Shown: positions 8,614 through 17,277 of the stretch, piece by piece
How positions within the stretch are numbered: position 1 is the stretch's first letter
Layout of the letters: every line of letters begins with the position of its first letter
Assembly: GCA_022823945.1 (NCBI GenBank)
Contig: JAJEBK010000028.1
Span: 1-64,000 of the forward strand
Origin: Anaerolineae bacterium
GTDB taxonomy: Bacteria; Chloroflexota; Anaerolineae; Aggregatilineales; Phototrophicaceae
DNA length: 64,000 nt
Reading direction: 5' to 3'
The notes under the pieces: model-generated
Database searches by the model: none
Seen by the model: the letters and a program-made list of their open reading frames with translations, nothing else
What the model was told of the DNA's origin: nothing
Position numbers and translations under genes: made by a program

Positions 8614-9849
8614 TTATTTTCTGCGCCGGCTCCACAGCCACAGTGTCAATGTGCTCGCGATCAATATGGCGCTCAAAGCCAACAACGTGCCACTGTAGCC
8701 CAGCGCGCCAATGGCAAAGCCGCCCAGCACCGGACCAGCCACTTTGCCGACATTTTGCAGCGCGCCCAACAAACCCATGCCCGCGCCCAGGTTGTCGGCG
8801 CTGATATCGTCGGCGATCAACGCTTTCGCCGCCGGAAAGACAAGCGCCTGCGCCACGCCCAACAAGCCCGCCGGCAACAGAAACAGCGCGCCAGTATCCA
8901 GCGACCTCGCCAAAGGCAGCGCGGCAGCCAGCAGCAGCATGCCCAGGCTGATGGCGCGCAGGTAACCTAGCTTGTCGGCCAGCCGCCCGCAGACCGGCTT
9001 GCCCAGCACATGCACAGCTTCGCTCAGGCTGAAGAATAGCCCGACCAGCGCCACGCTAACGCCGGCTTCCAGCGCGAAAATGGGCAAGAAAGCTTTCAAC
9101 GTATACAGCGCCACAAATGCCGCCGCTTCCAATCCGCCCGTCAGCCAGACAGCTGGCAGCCGAGTCGCTTCCACAAGCGCCGCGCGCAGGTTAAGAGCGG
9201 GCATCGTCCCAACGCCGCCAAGAACCTGCTGGCCGGGCAGGCCTTCCCCTTTGTTTCGTTGCGCTCTGGAGGGATCGCCTGGCACAACCGGGGCTTTGCG
9301 CGCCGGGGGCAGCCACAGCAGCGGCAGAAACATCGCGCAGCTTAGCAAGCCGATGACCGTGAAGACATCGACCGCCGCCATCGACAGCAGCAGCCAGCCA
9401 CCCAGCGCCGGACCGACGATGTAGCCACCACTGCGCGCCATTTCAAAGGTGCCGATGCCCGCCGCCAGCGACCGTCCCTGCGCCAGCTCGGCGATATACG
9501 CCAGGGTCACCGGACCATAAATCGCCGTGGCGGTGCCATGCAGCAAGCGCAGCAGCAGCAGTTGGTCGGGCGTGGTGATGAAGCGATACAAGAAAGGCAC
9601 AAAAGCGAAGAAGCCCGCGCCCACAAAGAGCCACAGCCGCCGGCCCCAGCTATCGGACAATATGCCAAATAGCGGCTTCAAAAAGAGCCCGGTGATGGTC
9701 GATATGGAAACGATCATGCCCAGCCAGGCGCCCGATGCTCCCAGCGAGGCTGCGAAAATCGGCAACAGCGGCGTTTTGCCTATCTGGTAGGCAGAGCGGG
9801 CGATAAAATCTGCCAGCATCAGGTTGAGGAAGGGTCGGCTGCGCATCAT
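8614..9849 (-). CDS. MFS transporter
   Basis: Major facilitator superfamily membrane protein, 411 residues, about 12 hydrophobic segments split by a central cytoplasmic loop around residues 195-220 (basic and acidic, APVVPGDPSRAQRNKGEG). The motif-A-like segment FGILSDSWGRRLW follows TM2, and VCGRLADKLGYLRA is its second-half equivalent, both typical of drug/sugar efflux or sugar uptake members. The substrate is unknown. The stop lies 17 nt from the convergent propeller gene's end. It is transcribed away from the radical SAM gene, which lies 9 nt upstream on the same strand. Confidence 0.88.
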   Translation of the reverse strand: MMRSRPFLNLMLADFIARSAYQIGKTPLLPIFAASLGASGAWLGMIVSISTITGLFLKPLFGILSDSWGRRLWLFVGAGFFAFVPFLYRFITTPDQLLLLRLLHGTATAIYGPVTLAYIAELAQGRSLAAGIGTFEMARSGGYIVGPALGGWLLLSMAAVDVFTVIGLLSCAMFLPLLWLPPARKAPVVPGDPSRAQRNKGEGLPGQQVLGGVGTMPALNLRAALVEATRLPAVWLTGGLEAAAFVALYTLKAFLPIFALEAGVSVALVGLFFSLSEAVHVLGKPVCGRLADKLGYLRAISLGMLLLAAALPLARSLDTGALFLLPAGLLGVAQALVFPAAKALIADDISADNLGAGMGLLGALQNVGKVAGPVLGGFAIGALGYSGTLLALSAILIASTLTLWLWSRRRK

Positions 9850-9858
9850 GCCGCCGCA

Positions 9859-10743
9859 TTATAGTGCCGCGCGCCGCTGCTGGCAGGGGTGAGAGGGCCT
9901 GCGCGATCGGCCGGGAATGCCCGCAAATCCTGCCGCGCTCCAGCCGATGCCTTTGTGCCGCAAACGCAAGCGCTCGTACAATGCCCGCGCCATCTTTTCA
10001 TCACGCCAGTCATAATCTGCTTTCCGCGCAAAGGGACTGTTGGCTGTGCGTGCGCCACTGCGACCATCGCCAGAGCCAAAGCTGTCGATGACGATGCGCT
10101 GGGCACCGGCAGATAGCAGCCGCGCCGCGAAATCGTCTGTGTGGGGCAGGCAAGGCGCAACGGCGATCTGAACGCGGATACCCCGAGCCAGCGCCTGTTC
10201 GACTGCCGCAAAACGCCGCTCGATGTTGGCGCGCGTCGGTCCATACGGCAGGTCGGGGCGGTCGGTTTCGATGGTCATGCCCAGCCATAAATAGGGGATC
10301 TGCGCCAGCAAATCCAGGTCGTCCAGCAGCAGCGCCGACCGCGTTTGCAGCAGCAGCAGGTCGAGATCGGCATATTGGGCGAAGACTTGCAGGCAGCGCC
10401 GCGTCAGCCGCAGCTTGCGCTCGACAGGCTGGTAGGGGTCGGTCACCGGACTGCAGAAGATGCGCAGTGACTGTCGCGCGGGATGTCTTGCCAGTTGTGC
10501 CGCCAGCAGCTCGGGCGCATTGCTTTTGACGATCAGCGCCTCGCCCCAGGCTTCGTCGTCTTGCCGGGCGAATCGCCAGTTGGGCAGGCTGCGCGCATAA
10601 CAAAATGCGCCGCAATAGTGTTTGCCCAAGCCACAGCCAGCCGCCCACGACAAGCTGTGCGTAAAAGGCCGTTCACCCGTCTGCAGAAAGCCGCGGCGCT
10701 GTGGAGTCAGGATTGATTTGGCGCGTATGCTGCGTATGTGCAT
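9859..10743 (-). CDS. radical SAM protein, SPL-like, with atypical cysteine spacing
   Basis: A 294-residue protein whose opening (SILTPQRRGF ... FTHSLSWAAGCGLGKHYC) resembles SplB/Rv2578c-type radical SAM proteins (SILTP, then a Cys cluster ending in CYA). The cysteines are C37, C44 and C48, i.e. CX6CX3C instead of the usual CX3CX2C. Downstream segments (IFCSPVTDPYQPVERKLRLTRRCL, TRSALLLDDLDLL, LGMTIETD) match the barrel of that group. Function of the family is unknown. The start is ATG 10743. A longer frame runs to 10809 but overlaps the flanking repeat. The upstream TACAAT ends 7 nt from the ATG, suggesting leaderless expression. Confidence 0.75.
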   Translation of the reverse strand: MHIRSIRAKSILTPQRRGFLQTGERPFTHSLSWAAGCGLGKHYCGAFCYARSLPNWRFARQDDEAWGEALIVKSNAPELLAAQLARHPARQSLRIFCSPVTDPYQPVERKLRLTRRCLQVFAQYADLDLLLLQTRSALLLDDLDLLAQIPYLWLGMTIETDRPDLPYGPTRANIERRFAAVEQALARGIRVQIAVAPCLPHTDDFAARLLSAGAQRIVIDSFGSGDGRSGARTANSPFARKADYDWRDEKMARALYERLRLRHKGIGWSAAGFAGIPGRSRRPSHPCQQRRAAL

Positions 10744-10750
10744 GGGCGCG

Positions 10751-10756
10751 ATTGTA
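10751..10756 (-). promoter_or_regulatory. putative -10 box, leaderless start of radical SAM gene
   Basis: On the minus strand TACAAT is followed by 7 nt and then ATG 10743, with no ribosome-binding site between them. The -35 region would fall inside or beside the 41-bp direct repeat, so an insertion there may have replaced the original upstream promoter. Confidence 0.3.
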
Positions 10757-10769
10757 ACAGGCAGCCAGC

Positions 10770-10810
10770 AGCAGGATTGCCGCCACGCGCCCAAGATAGA
10801 AAGTCTCACC
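10770..10810 (+). repeat. left 41-bp direct repeat bounding an accessory island
   Basis: agcaggattgccgccacgcg... recurs in the same orientation at 12714-12754 with 5 mismatches in 41 positions. The two copies bracket the restriction endonuclease and methyltransferase genes exactly, like a target duplication or attachment site pair. Confidence 0.8.
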
Positions 10811-10954
10811 TACGAAGTAATTCCATCTGAGATTGATGCAAGTCTGAGTCTCGCGCGATTTGTAGAGTGAAAGCATAGCGTATACCATTGATACTTAGTA
10901 GCAGGCGGGTCGCACATTGACTCGTATGACATTTGCAGAATAGAGGGCAAGCTG

Positions 10955-12067
10955 TTGGGATACAGGTCGATAGACGCACTCCAAAACGACCTTGCGAACG
11001 AAATCTTTTATTATGCGAGAGACCGCAAGAAAGCGGCAGGAAGAGCATTGGGCACGCTTGTAGAAGTGGTCGCGCACTATCTTCTTTGCGCATGGGAATT
11101 TCGAAACCACCTGGTGATTGAACGCAAGCTGACCGAGTACGCAAATCCTGAAATCGCGCACAATGTCGAGTTTTCTCTTCACCCGATCGTGGGGCAACAA
11201 GAATTCAGGATTGCTTCGTCTCTTCCTGTAACGCCTGCAAAAGTTCGACGGCATTTACAAGTACTTGAGAATTATCGTCTCAAGTCAAGCCAGATCGTGA
11301 CCAGACATGGCATAAAGCGAAACTCAACAGTTCTCACGGAGACAGAAAGGGGTCCAATAGTCGCTCATGTCGATGCAATGGGCGCTGACTTTTATGATCT
11401 TACAGTTTGTGAGCTTCGCGCTGCTCCACACGCAATTTTCGAGTGCAAGCGCGTTGGCGTCGAAGAAGGTATGCGCAAGGGACCACAGACGATTGAAAAA
11501 GCCAAGCAAGGCGCATATGTGGCGAGAGCAGTATCCTCGCTGCAAAAGGTGCGGGGACGCAGCGGAGAGATTCATGGCATAATTGAGGATGCAGAAGGCA
11601 AGTTTCGCATAGCGCCGTATGAGCAACTGTTGCGCAAAGTGATCGGCGCATCGGCGCGTTCTCAGTATCCTGGCTTCATCATGACCGTCGGCGTTGTCAG
11701 CAACCATGGAAACTGGTTTACATCCGACAACTTCAACAAAGAACTGCTTGTATTGGCACAATCTTACGACTGGCTCTTGTTTATCACCGATTCGGGGTTG
11801 CATCAATTCATTGAAGATATGCTGCTTGACCCAATTGCCGAGTATTCGCCGGCTCGCGAGGCGTTCCTGGCGAGCTATTCTGGCCGAGCGGGCAAGAACA
11901 AATTCACGAAAGTAAACATGGATGTGGACGCCGACAGAGTCCTGGTGAAATACTTCGGGAAGTATCGGCGTGAAGTGGAAACATGGTTCAATGTAATTTC
12001 ACCAAGCGGCAGGTCAATTGAAGACCTGAAATCGGACTTGTATACGCTTGCGAATATGCCGAACTGA
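10955..12067 (+). CDS. putative type II restriction endonuclease (PD-(D/E)XK-like)
   Basis: A 370-residue protein I cannot assign to a named enzyme. Near residue 148 the segment YDLTVCEL is followed by AIFECKRVGVEEG, so Asp148...Glu163-x-Lys165 forms a plausible PD-(D/E)XK nuclease core. A helical basic segment (KGPQTIEKAKQGAYVARAV) follows. The adjoining methyltransferase gene overlaps its 3' end, which is typical of a restriction-modification pair and is the main support for the call. The start is TTG 10955, with AGAGGG 7 nt upstream. Base composition is visibly richer in A/T than the neighbours, and the pair lies between 41-bp direct repeats, so it was probably acquired horizontally. Confidence 0.65.
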   Translation: MGYRSIDALQNDLANEIFYYARDRKKAAGRALGTLVEVVAHYLLCAWEFRNHLVIERKLTEYANPEIAHNVEFSLHPIVGQQEFRIASSLPVTPAKVRRHLQVLENYRLKSSQIVTRHGIKRNSTVLTETERGPIVAHVDAMGADFYDLTVCELRAAPHAIFECKRVGVEEGMRKGPQTIEKAKQGAYVARAVSSLQKVRGRSGEIHGIIEDAEGKFRIAPYEQLLRKVIGASARSQYPGFIMTVGVVSNHGNWFTSDNFNKELLVLAQSYDWLLFITDSGLHQFIEDMLLDPIAEYSPAREAFLASYSGRAGKNKFTKVNMDVDADRVLVKYFGKYRREVETWFNVISPSGRSIEDLKSDLYTLANMPN

Positions 12068-12674
12068 AAGCGAAATCAAGGTGACTGCCGGAAGAAATAA
12101 TGCTGAATCGGTCAGCCAGCACTGGTGTACGCCGCCCAAGTATGTCAAGGCGATACGAGAATTTTTTGGCGGAAGGATAGAACTTGATCCTTGCTCCAAC
12201 AAGTACTCAATCGTCGATGCAGTGGTAGAGTATTCCCTGCCCGAAAATGATGGCTTGCACGCCTCCTGGGATTACCAGACTGTTTTCATCAATCCACCCT
12301 ACGGCAGAGATCGGGAGCGTGGCACAACGATCCTTGATTGGCTAAGAAAGGCTGCGATTACGCACGACAAGCACGGCGCAGAGGTAATCGCCCTGGTGCC
12401 AGTTGCGCCCAACACGCGACATTGGAAGCAATATGTCTTCGGCGTTGCAACCGCTATTGTCTTTCTATACGACACGCGTCTTAAGTTTCTTGTGAATGGA
12501 AAGGAAGGCGGCAAAGGCGCCCCGATGGCATGCGCGTTGATTTACTGGGGTTGCAAATATCAGCGATTTGAAGCAGCTTTCAGCAGATTCGGCGCAGTCT
12601 GCGACATTCGCAATCTGCAAGACATTACGATAGGCAACGGCAGGCAATTGGCCATTTGGCAGCAGCACACTTAG
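12048..12674 (+). CDS. phage-type N6-adenine DNA methyltransferase (Dam-like)
   Basis: About 200 residues with the layout of the phage N-6-adenine methyltransferase family (Pfam DNA_N_6-adenine-Mlase type): WCTPPKYVKAIREFFGG near the start, LDPCSN (46-51), the catalytic INPPYG (81-86) and a C-terminal APMACALIYWG segment. It would transfer a methyl group from SAM to adenine N6, protecting the host from the nuclease encoded just upstream. The start is uncertain: TTG 12048 overlaps the nuclease gene by 20 nt, and GTG 12081 lies just after its stop. The gene has no second target-recognition domain, as is normal for this small family. Confidence 0.8.
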   Translation: MRICRTESEIKVTAGRNNAESVSQHWCTPPKYVKAIREFFGGRIELDPCSNKYSIVDAVVEYSLPENDGLHASWDYQTVFINPPYGRDRERGTTILDWLRKAAITHDKHGAEVIALVPVAPNTRHWKQYVFGVATAIVFLYDTRLKFLVNGKEGGKGAPMACALIYWGCKYQRFEAAFSRFGAVCDIRNLQDITIGNGRQLAIWQQHT

Positions 12675-12713
12675 CGCGCTTGCGGACGGCTGACTGCATC
12701 ACAGGACTTTTCT

Positions 12714-12754
12714 AGCAGGATTGCCGTCACGCGCCCACGATAAAAGGTCTCGCC
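12714..12754 (+). repeat. right 41-bp direct repeat bounding an accessory island
   Basis: agcaggattgccgtcacgcg... matches the copy at 10770-10810 in the same orientation. Read on the minus strand, both copies can be translated as GETFYxGRVxAILL, which shows how close they are. This copy ends 8 nt before the 3' end of the M14 peptidase gene. Confidence 0.8.
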
Positions 12755-12762
12755 CAGTGGCA

Positions 12763-14472
12763 TCATGGCAGGGATAGCGAGCGTATTTGCACGCCGCCCT
12801 TTTGCGCGGAGGCTGTAACGGTCACAACCGCGCCCGGCTCTGCCCGCAACAGCCACTCGATGCGCGCGCTCGTGTCGCTCCATTGCCGCAGCCAGGGTGA
12901 CCAGGCGGCAGTGCGTTCATCGCGCCCGGCCAGGTGCCCGATGCTTTGCCGCGCCGAGCCCATCAGCAACTCGCAGCCCGCCGCTTCCAGCGCGACTTCG
13001 ACTGTGCCAGCCGTGCCATGCGCCAGGGCTCGCTGGGTTAGGTGGGTGGGCAAGAAACCTTCGTTGGCGACCAGCGCGCTCAGCTTGACCAAGTTGTCCG
13101 CCAGGCGCACGGCTTCCAACTGGCGAATGTTCAGCAGCGGAGCGGTCATGGCGTGGCGCAGCGTGAACAGGCAATTGCTGTGCAGGGTTTCGGGCAAGAA
13201 ATTGCGCGCCGCTTCTGTCGTGGCAAAGCTGCGTGGCGGCGGGTTGCGAAATGTATACATATGCGTCCAACCGCCGATCTCGACCAGGCCCAGCTGTGGA
13301 TGCTCAAAGGGCTGCCAGTCGATGAAACCAGCGCCGCCCAGATGCTCATCGTTATACGCCAGCAGCGTGATCTCGTCATCTGTAGAACGGGCGCGCACCT
13401 GGTACTTGGCTGGCTGTTCGATGCCAGCCGCCAACTCTGGATTCCACAGCTCGGTGCTGAAAGTGATGATGCCAAACTCGTCATAAGCCCACTGCATCAG
13501 CGAGCCGACGCGCGGCTGGTCGGGGTCGGTTGTGAATTCTTCGTAGACCGAGATGACCGGATAGCCAGTCAGCGCTGTGCCCATTGCGCCGATGCGATTG
13601 TATAGGGCGAGATCGGCGCGCGGCAGGCTGTCGTCCGGGGCGACCAGCGAAGGTCTCAGGTGCAAGCCGCCGTGCGTATGATAGCACTGCATGCCGGCGA
13701 TATTGGGGTGATCGAGGATGAAATCGGCGATTGCCCGCGCTTCTGGCTCGGACAAAGGCGCTTCTCCCGCGCCGTACTGTCGAAATTCGGGACGCCAGCC
13801 GGCTGGAAAATTGCGATTGAGGTTGCCGTCACGCGGCTTTTGAATCTCAAAGTTGACGCCGTTCCAGTCGCCACGGATATCGCCTTCGCGGTAGAGGCGA
13901 TAATAAGGACCTCGCCCGACCTCGCCCGCTTCTCGCAAGGTCATCAGGCGTGGATCTTCGGCAGCGACTCGCCACTCGCCAGCTGGATCGCGAATGCGCA
14001 TTTGGGTGATGAAGCCATCGCCATTCATATCCTGCTGGCACAAGCCTCGCGTCTGTTCTTCGCCGGGCAAAAAGCGTCCATTGCCACACCAATGACAGGG
14101 CGTCTTCAGGCTGATCTCTGCGCCATCGGGATTGATGCGCGGGATGATGTAAAAAGCCAGTTTGTCCAGCAGCCAGCTGACATCGGCATCAATGCCATAA
14201 TTGGTCAGCAGATACCAAATGGTATAGACAGCGGTCTGGGTAGTGGCGACTTCTTCGGCGTGGATGCCAGCGTCAATGTAAAATGCCGGCTTGTCAGTGT
14301 GCGCGCCCGTGGCGGTGTTGGTCAGCGTCATGCAATGGATGTCGCGCCCGCGCCAGCTCTGCCCGATAACTTCCAGGCTTGCCAGCGCTGGATAGGCATC
14401 CGCCAGTCCCTGCAAATGACCGCACAGCGTCTGATAGTCGAAGTATTCGCCAAAGTCGATCGTGTTTGGCAT
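12763..14472 (-). CDS. M14-family zinc carboxypeptidase with calcium-loop insertion
   Basis: A 569-residue metallopeptidase of family M14. The zinc-binding GIHAEE (His-x-x-Glu, near residue 70), IPRINPDG, RNFPAGW, the zinc His in CYHTHGG, and catalytic Glu in FSTELWNP are all visible in order. Between the second and third motifs is DMNGDGFITQM, which matches an EF-hand/dockerin-like calcium loop. The C-terminal ~150 residues form a beta-rich extension. No signal peptide is evident, so it probably acts inside the cell or leaves by another route. AGGGGA precedes the ATG. The hydantoinase-like gene lies 36 nt upstream on the same strand, suggesting co-transcription for peptide or cyclic-amide breakdown. 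Confidence 0.9.
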   Translation of the reverse strand: MPNTIDFGEYFDYQTLCGHLQGLADAYPALASLEVIGQSWRGRDIHCMTLTNTATGAHTDKPAFYIDAGIHAEEVATTQTAVYTIWYLLTNYGIDADVSWLLDKLAFYIIPRINPDGAEISLKTPCHWCGNGRFLPGEEQTRGLCQQDMNGDGFITQMRIRDPAGEWRVAAEDPRLMTLREAGEVGRGPYYRLYREGDIRGDWNGVNFEIQKPRDGNLNRNFPAGWRPEFRQYGAGEAPLSEPEARAIADFILDHPNIAGMQCYHTHGGLHLRPSLVAPDDSLPRADLALYNRIGAMGTALTGYPVISVYEEFTTDPDQPRVGSLMQWAYDEFGIITFSTELWNPELAAGIEQPAKYQVRARSTDDEITLLAYNDEHLGGAGFIDWQPFEHPQLGLVEIGGWTHMYTFRNPPPRSFATTEAARNFLPETLHSNCLFTLRHAMTAPLLNIRQLEAVRLADNLVKLSALVANEGFLPTHLTQRALAHGTAGTVEVALEAAGCELLMGSARQSIGHLAGRDERTAAWSPWLRQWSDTSARIEWLLRAEPGAVVTVTASAQKGGVQIRSLSLP

Positions 14473-14508
14473 GCTGTCCCCTGGTTCGCGTTTGTCTGCT
14501 GTGTTGGT

Positions 14509-15912
14509 TCAGAAGTCCTGGCTGACCCGTGCCCGGTCAGGACGGACAAATTGTCCACCGCCTGGTTCGCCGACCACCTGGCCATCGACATAGACCGTTT
14601 TGCCATTGACGATTGTGCGCGCAACCCGGCCGCGAAAGGTCATGCCCGCGTAGAGCTTGTCGCAATCGCGCGCCTGGCTGAAGAGCATGTCGCGGTGAAT
14701 GGTCGTCTGCGCCTGTGGATCATAGATGACCAGATCGGCAAACGCGCCCACAGCGATATGCCCGCGCTCGGGATATATGCCGAAGCGTTTCGCGCCATTG
14801 GTCGCCACCAGCTCGACCGCCTTGTTGATGCCGATGCGCCCGTTCAGCGCTTCGTGCATCACACCCGGCAGCAACTCTTCGACGCCTGGCGCGCCCGGTG
14901 GGGTCGCCCAGATATCTTCGCGGGCGCTTTCTTTTTCGGCGATCGTGAAGGGCGAATGGTCGGTCGTGATGGCCATCAGCGTGCCATCGCGCAAGCCGTC
15001 CCAAAGCGCTGCCTGATCGGCGGGTTTGCGCAAGGGCGGGTTGATCTTGGCATAGGGACCCACGCGCGCCAGGTCGTCTTCGGTGAAGAGCAGGTAATGC
15101 GGGCAAGTTTCTGCGCTGGCGGTCGATCCCGTGGCTTTGAAGCGGCGAAAGACAGCCAAAGCCTCGGCACAGCTCAGGTGAGCGATATGCAGCTGCGCGC
15201 CGATGCTCTCGTTGAGCGTCAACAGCGTGGCAATAGCCAGCGCCTCGACATGCGGCGGACGCGATTCGCCATGGGCCGGCACATCATTGCGACCAGCGGC
15301 GATCAACTGTGCCGTGTGCCATTCCAGCAGTTGGTTATTTTCGGCATGCACCGCGCAGACCAAACCCGTTTCCGCGACCAATTGCAGCGCCTGATATAGC
15401 TGCGGCACATCGGGCAGACAGAGCCCTTCAAATTCGTCATCGCGGCCTTTTGGCGCAGCTGTCATGAAGATCTTGAAGGCGATCGCGCCCTCGTCGACCA
15501 TGGCGGCGATCTCTTCACGGTCGAGCAAACCCGGCGCGCCATACAGACCGAAATTGACATAGCTATCGCGCTGTGCCAATGCTTTGCGCATGCGGAAGAT
15601 CTCGCCAGTTGCACAGCAGGGCTTGCTGATGGGCATCTCGAAGATCGTGGTGACACCGCCAGCCGCCGCCGCCCGCGTTTCTGTGGCGAAGTCGCCTCGC
15701 TTGGGATAGGCAGGCGCGCGGCAGTGAAAATGAATGTCGATGGCGCCGGGCAGCAACAGCTTGCCGCCGGCATCAATGGTCTGGGCAGCGTGGGTGCCGG
15801 TCGAATCGCTGGTTAGCAGGGCGATGCGCCCATCGCGGATGCCCAGGTCGAGGCTTTGGACGCCGCTCTCCAGGACAACCTGCGCGTTGGTGATGAGGGT
15901 GTCGATATTCAA
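14509..15912 (-). CDS. dihydroorotase/allantoinase/hydantoinase-family amidohydrolase
   Basis: A 467-residue metal-dependent cyclic amidohydrolase. Visible are PGAIDIHFHCRAP (His-x-His metal site), the lysine in AIAFKIFMTA (likely carboxylated), His in CAVHAENN and IAHLSCAE, and Asp in ITTDHSPF. The set is closest to allantoinase or dihydroorotase-like enzymes. The frame is open to 16047, but the upstream part is the B repeat read as protein. AGGAG lies 7 nt before TTG 15912, giving MNIDTLITNAQ, so a TTG start is chosen. It stands upstream of the M14 peptidase on the same strand. The specific ring substrate cannot be told. Confidence 0.85.
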   Translation of the reverse strand: MNIDTLITNAQVVLESGVQSLDLGIRDGRIALLTSDSTGTHAAQTIDAGGKLLLPGAIDIHFHCRAPAYPKRGDFATETRAAAAGGVTTIFEMPISKPCCATGEIFRMRKALAQRDSYVNFGLYGAPGLLDREEIAAMVDEGAIAFKIFMTAAPKGRDDEFEGLCLPDVPQLYQALQLVAETGLVCAVHAENNQLLEWHTAQLIAAGRNDVPAHGESRPPHVEALAIATLLTLNESIGAQLHIAHLSCAEALAVFRRFKATGSTASAETCPHYLLFTEDDLARVGPYAKINPPLRKPADQAALWDGLRDGTLMAITTDHSPFTIAEKESAREDIWATPPGAPGVEELLPGVMHEALNGRIGINKAVELVATNGAKRFGIYPERGHIAVGAFADLVIYDPQAQTTIHRDMLFSQARDCDKLYAGMTFRGRVARTIVNGKTVYVDGQVVGEPGGGQFVRPDRARVSQDF

Positions 15913-15990
15913 ATGGATTCTCCTGTCCGCCTGTGTCTCAGTATCTATATAAAGGAATGATAAAGGAATGCAACAAAAAGAAGGAATGTC

Positions 15991-16061
15991 GTAGGGGCGA
16001 GCCTTGTCTCGCCCACTATGTCGCAACTGACCATGTGGGCGAGTCATCGCCTCGCCCCTAC
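15991..16061. repeat. B-family double inverted repeat element
   Basis: A gtaggggcga...ctcgcccac hairpin is followed, after about 20 nt, by the inverted gtgggcgag...ctcgcccctac hairpin. The element has longer conserved flanks (gcaacaa...gaaggaatgtc on the left, cagatttcgaatcagaat on the right) that also surround the copy at 53584. It lies between the hydantoinase and M20 peptidase genes. Confidence 0.75.
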
Positions 16062-16110
16062 AGATTTCGAATCAGAATAGCATCGTCCTTTTTCGCACAA
16101 CTTACTCGCG

Positions 16111-17277
16111 CTACCTCTGTGGCAAGGCTCTTTGATTTAATAGAACGCGCGCCGCAAAATCGCAGAGAATGGCTGTGGTCGCGGCATAATCCGCCAGCAG
16201 CACATGTTCATTGGCGGCATGAGCGGCTTCATAGCTGCCTGGTCCAAAGATAATCATGTCGCCGAGCGCCAGGTTCATCAGGTGCTTGGCATCGCTGCCC
16301 GGCAAATAGCCGATCGGTCCGGGGTGCGCGCCCAGCTCGCGGCTGACACATTCCAGAAAAAGTTGCCCCAGCTCGGTTTGCAGCCTCGATTCAAACCAAC
16401 TGGAATAGACAAAGTCGCCCAGGCTGGCGCTGGCCGGCGCAATATCTACAGAGTCCAGCACAGATTGCAGTTCGGCGCGCACCTGTGCCGGGTCTTCGCG
16501 CGGGATCATGCGCCTGTCGAGCTGAATGGCGCAGCTGTCGGGCACGGCATTGGCAGTGCTGCCACCGTTGATGACGCCGATATTGCATGTCGGGCAGCCG
16601 ACCATAGGATGGCTTCGCGCCGAAAGCTCGCGATGATAGCCCTCCAGCGCGCCGATGATTTTGCCCATGGCCACGATGGCGTTGATGCCGCGGTCGGGGT
16701 TGGTGGCATGCACCGATTTGCCGCGCACCTGCACTGTCGCCCGCAGCACGCCCTTGTGCGCTGTGGCCACGCGGTTGGCGGTCTGTTCGCCCACGATGAT
16801 GAAGTCGCAGGGAGGCAGATGCCCCTCGTCCGCCAGCCATTTCGTGCCCAGTTGCCCGCCCACTTCTTCTTCCGCGGCCGCCACCAGCACGAGCGAACCG
16901 TGCAGGTCTCGCCGAGCCATCTGCCGCAGGACCAGCAGCATGGAAGCCAGGGGGGCTTTGTCATCGATGCTGCCTTTGCCATAAAGCGCGCCGTTCTTGA
17001 TGACCGCGGCGTAGGGATCGACATGCCAACTGCGGGCTTCGTCGGCGGCGATAGGCACAGTGTCGATGTGCGCATGCAGCATGATGCGCGGCTCGCCCTC
17101 GCCCAGCGTCGCGATGGTATTGAGCGCCTCGGGCTTTGCAGAAGGCGCAATCTGCCGCACCCGGCAGCCGATGGCGCGCATCTCGTCCGCAACGAAATCG
17201 GCAATGGCGCGGGTGTCGCCAGGCGGGTTGGGCGACGGGATCTGCACCAGCCGCCGCAGCAAGTCAATCGCGTCCAT
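16111..17277 (-). CDS. M20-family metallopeptidase (ArgE/DapE-like deacylase)
   Basis: A 388-residue di-zinc hydrolase of the M20 family (acetylornithine deacetylase, succinyl-diaminopimelate desuccinylase and related). The first metal motif is LHAHIDTVP with His70 and Asp72. GSIDDK supplies the bridging Asp (105), AAAEEEVGG the catalytic Glu and next ligand (136-138), and the C-terminal His lies in a GPGSYEAAHAANE-type segment. It probably removes an N-acyl group from an amino acid or dipeptide. The ATG immediately follows the stop of the upstream VOC-protein gene, so they form one operon. A C-repeat fragment lies at the 3' side. Confidence 0.88.
   Translation of the reverse strand: MDAIDLLRRLVQIPSPNPPGDTRAIADFVADEMRAIGCRVRQIAPSAKPEALNTIATLGEGEPRIMLHAHIDTVPIAADEARSWHVDPYAAVIKNGALYGKGSIDDKAPLASMLLVLRQMARRDLHGSLVLVAAAEEEVGGQLGTKWLADEGHLPPCDFIIVGEQTANRVATAHKGVLRATVQVRGKSVHATNPDRGINAIVAMGKIIGALEGYHRELSARSHPMVGCPTCNIGVINGGSTANAVPDSCAIQLDRRMIPREDPAQVRAELQSVLDSVDIAPASASLGDFVYSSWFESRLQTELGQLFLECVSRELGAHPGPIGYLPGSDAKHLMNLALGDMIIFGPGSYEAAHAANEHVLLADYAATTAILCDFAARVLLNQRALPQR

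Noticed and set aside
13660-15399. 579-codon open frame on the plus strand
   Set aside because: It lies antisense across the M14 and hydantoinase genes and their junction, with no motif or ribosome site.
15913-16047. N-terminal extension of the hydantoinase-type gene
   Set aside because: The extension is the B repeat read as protein, and a good AGGAG stands in front of TTG 15912.
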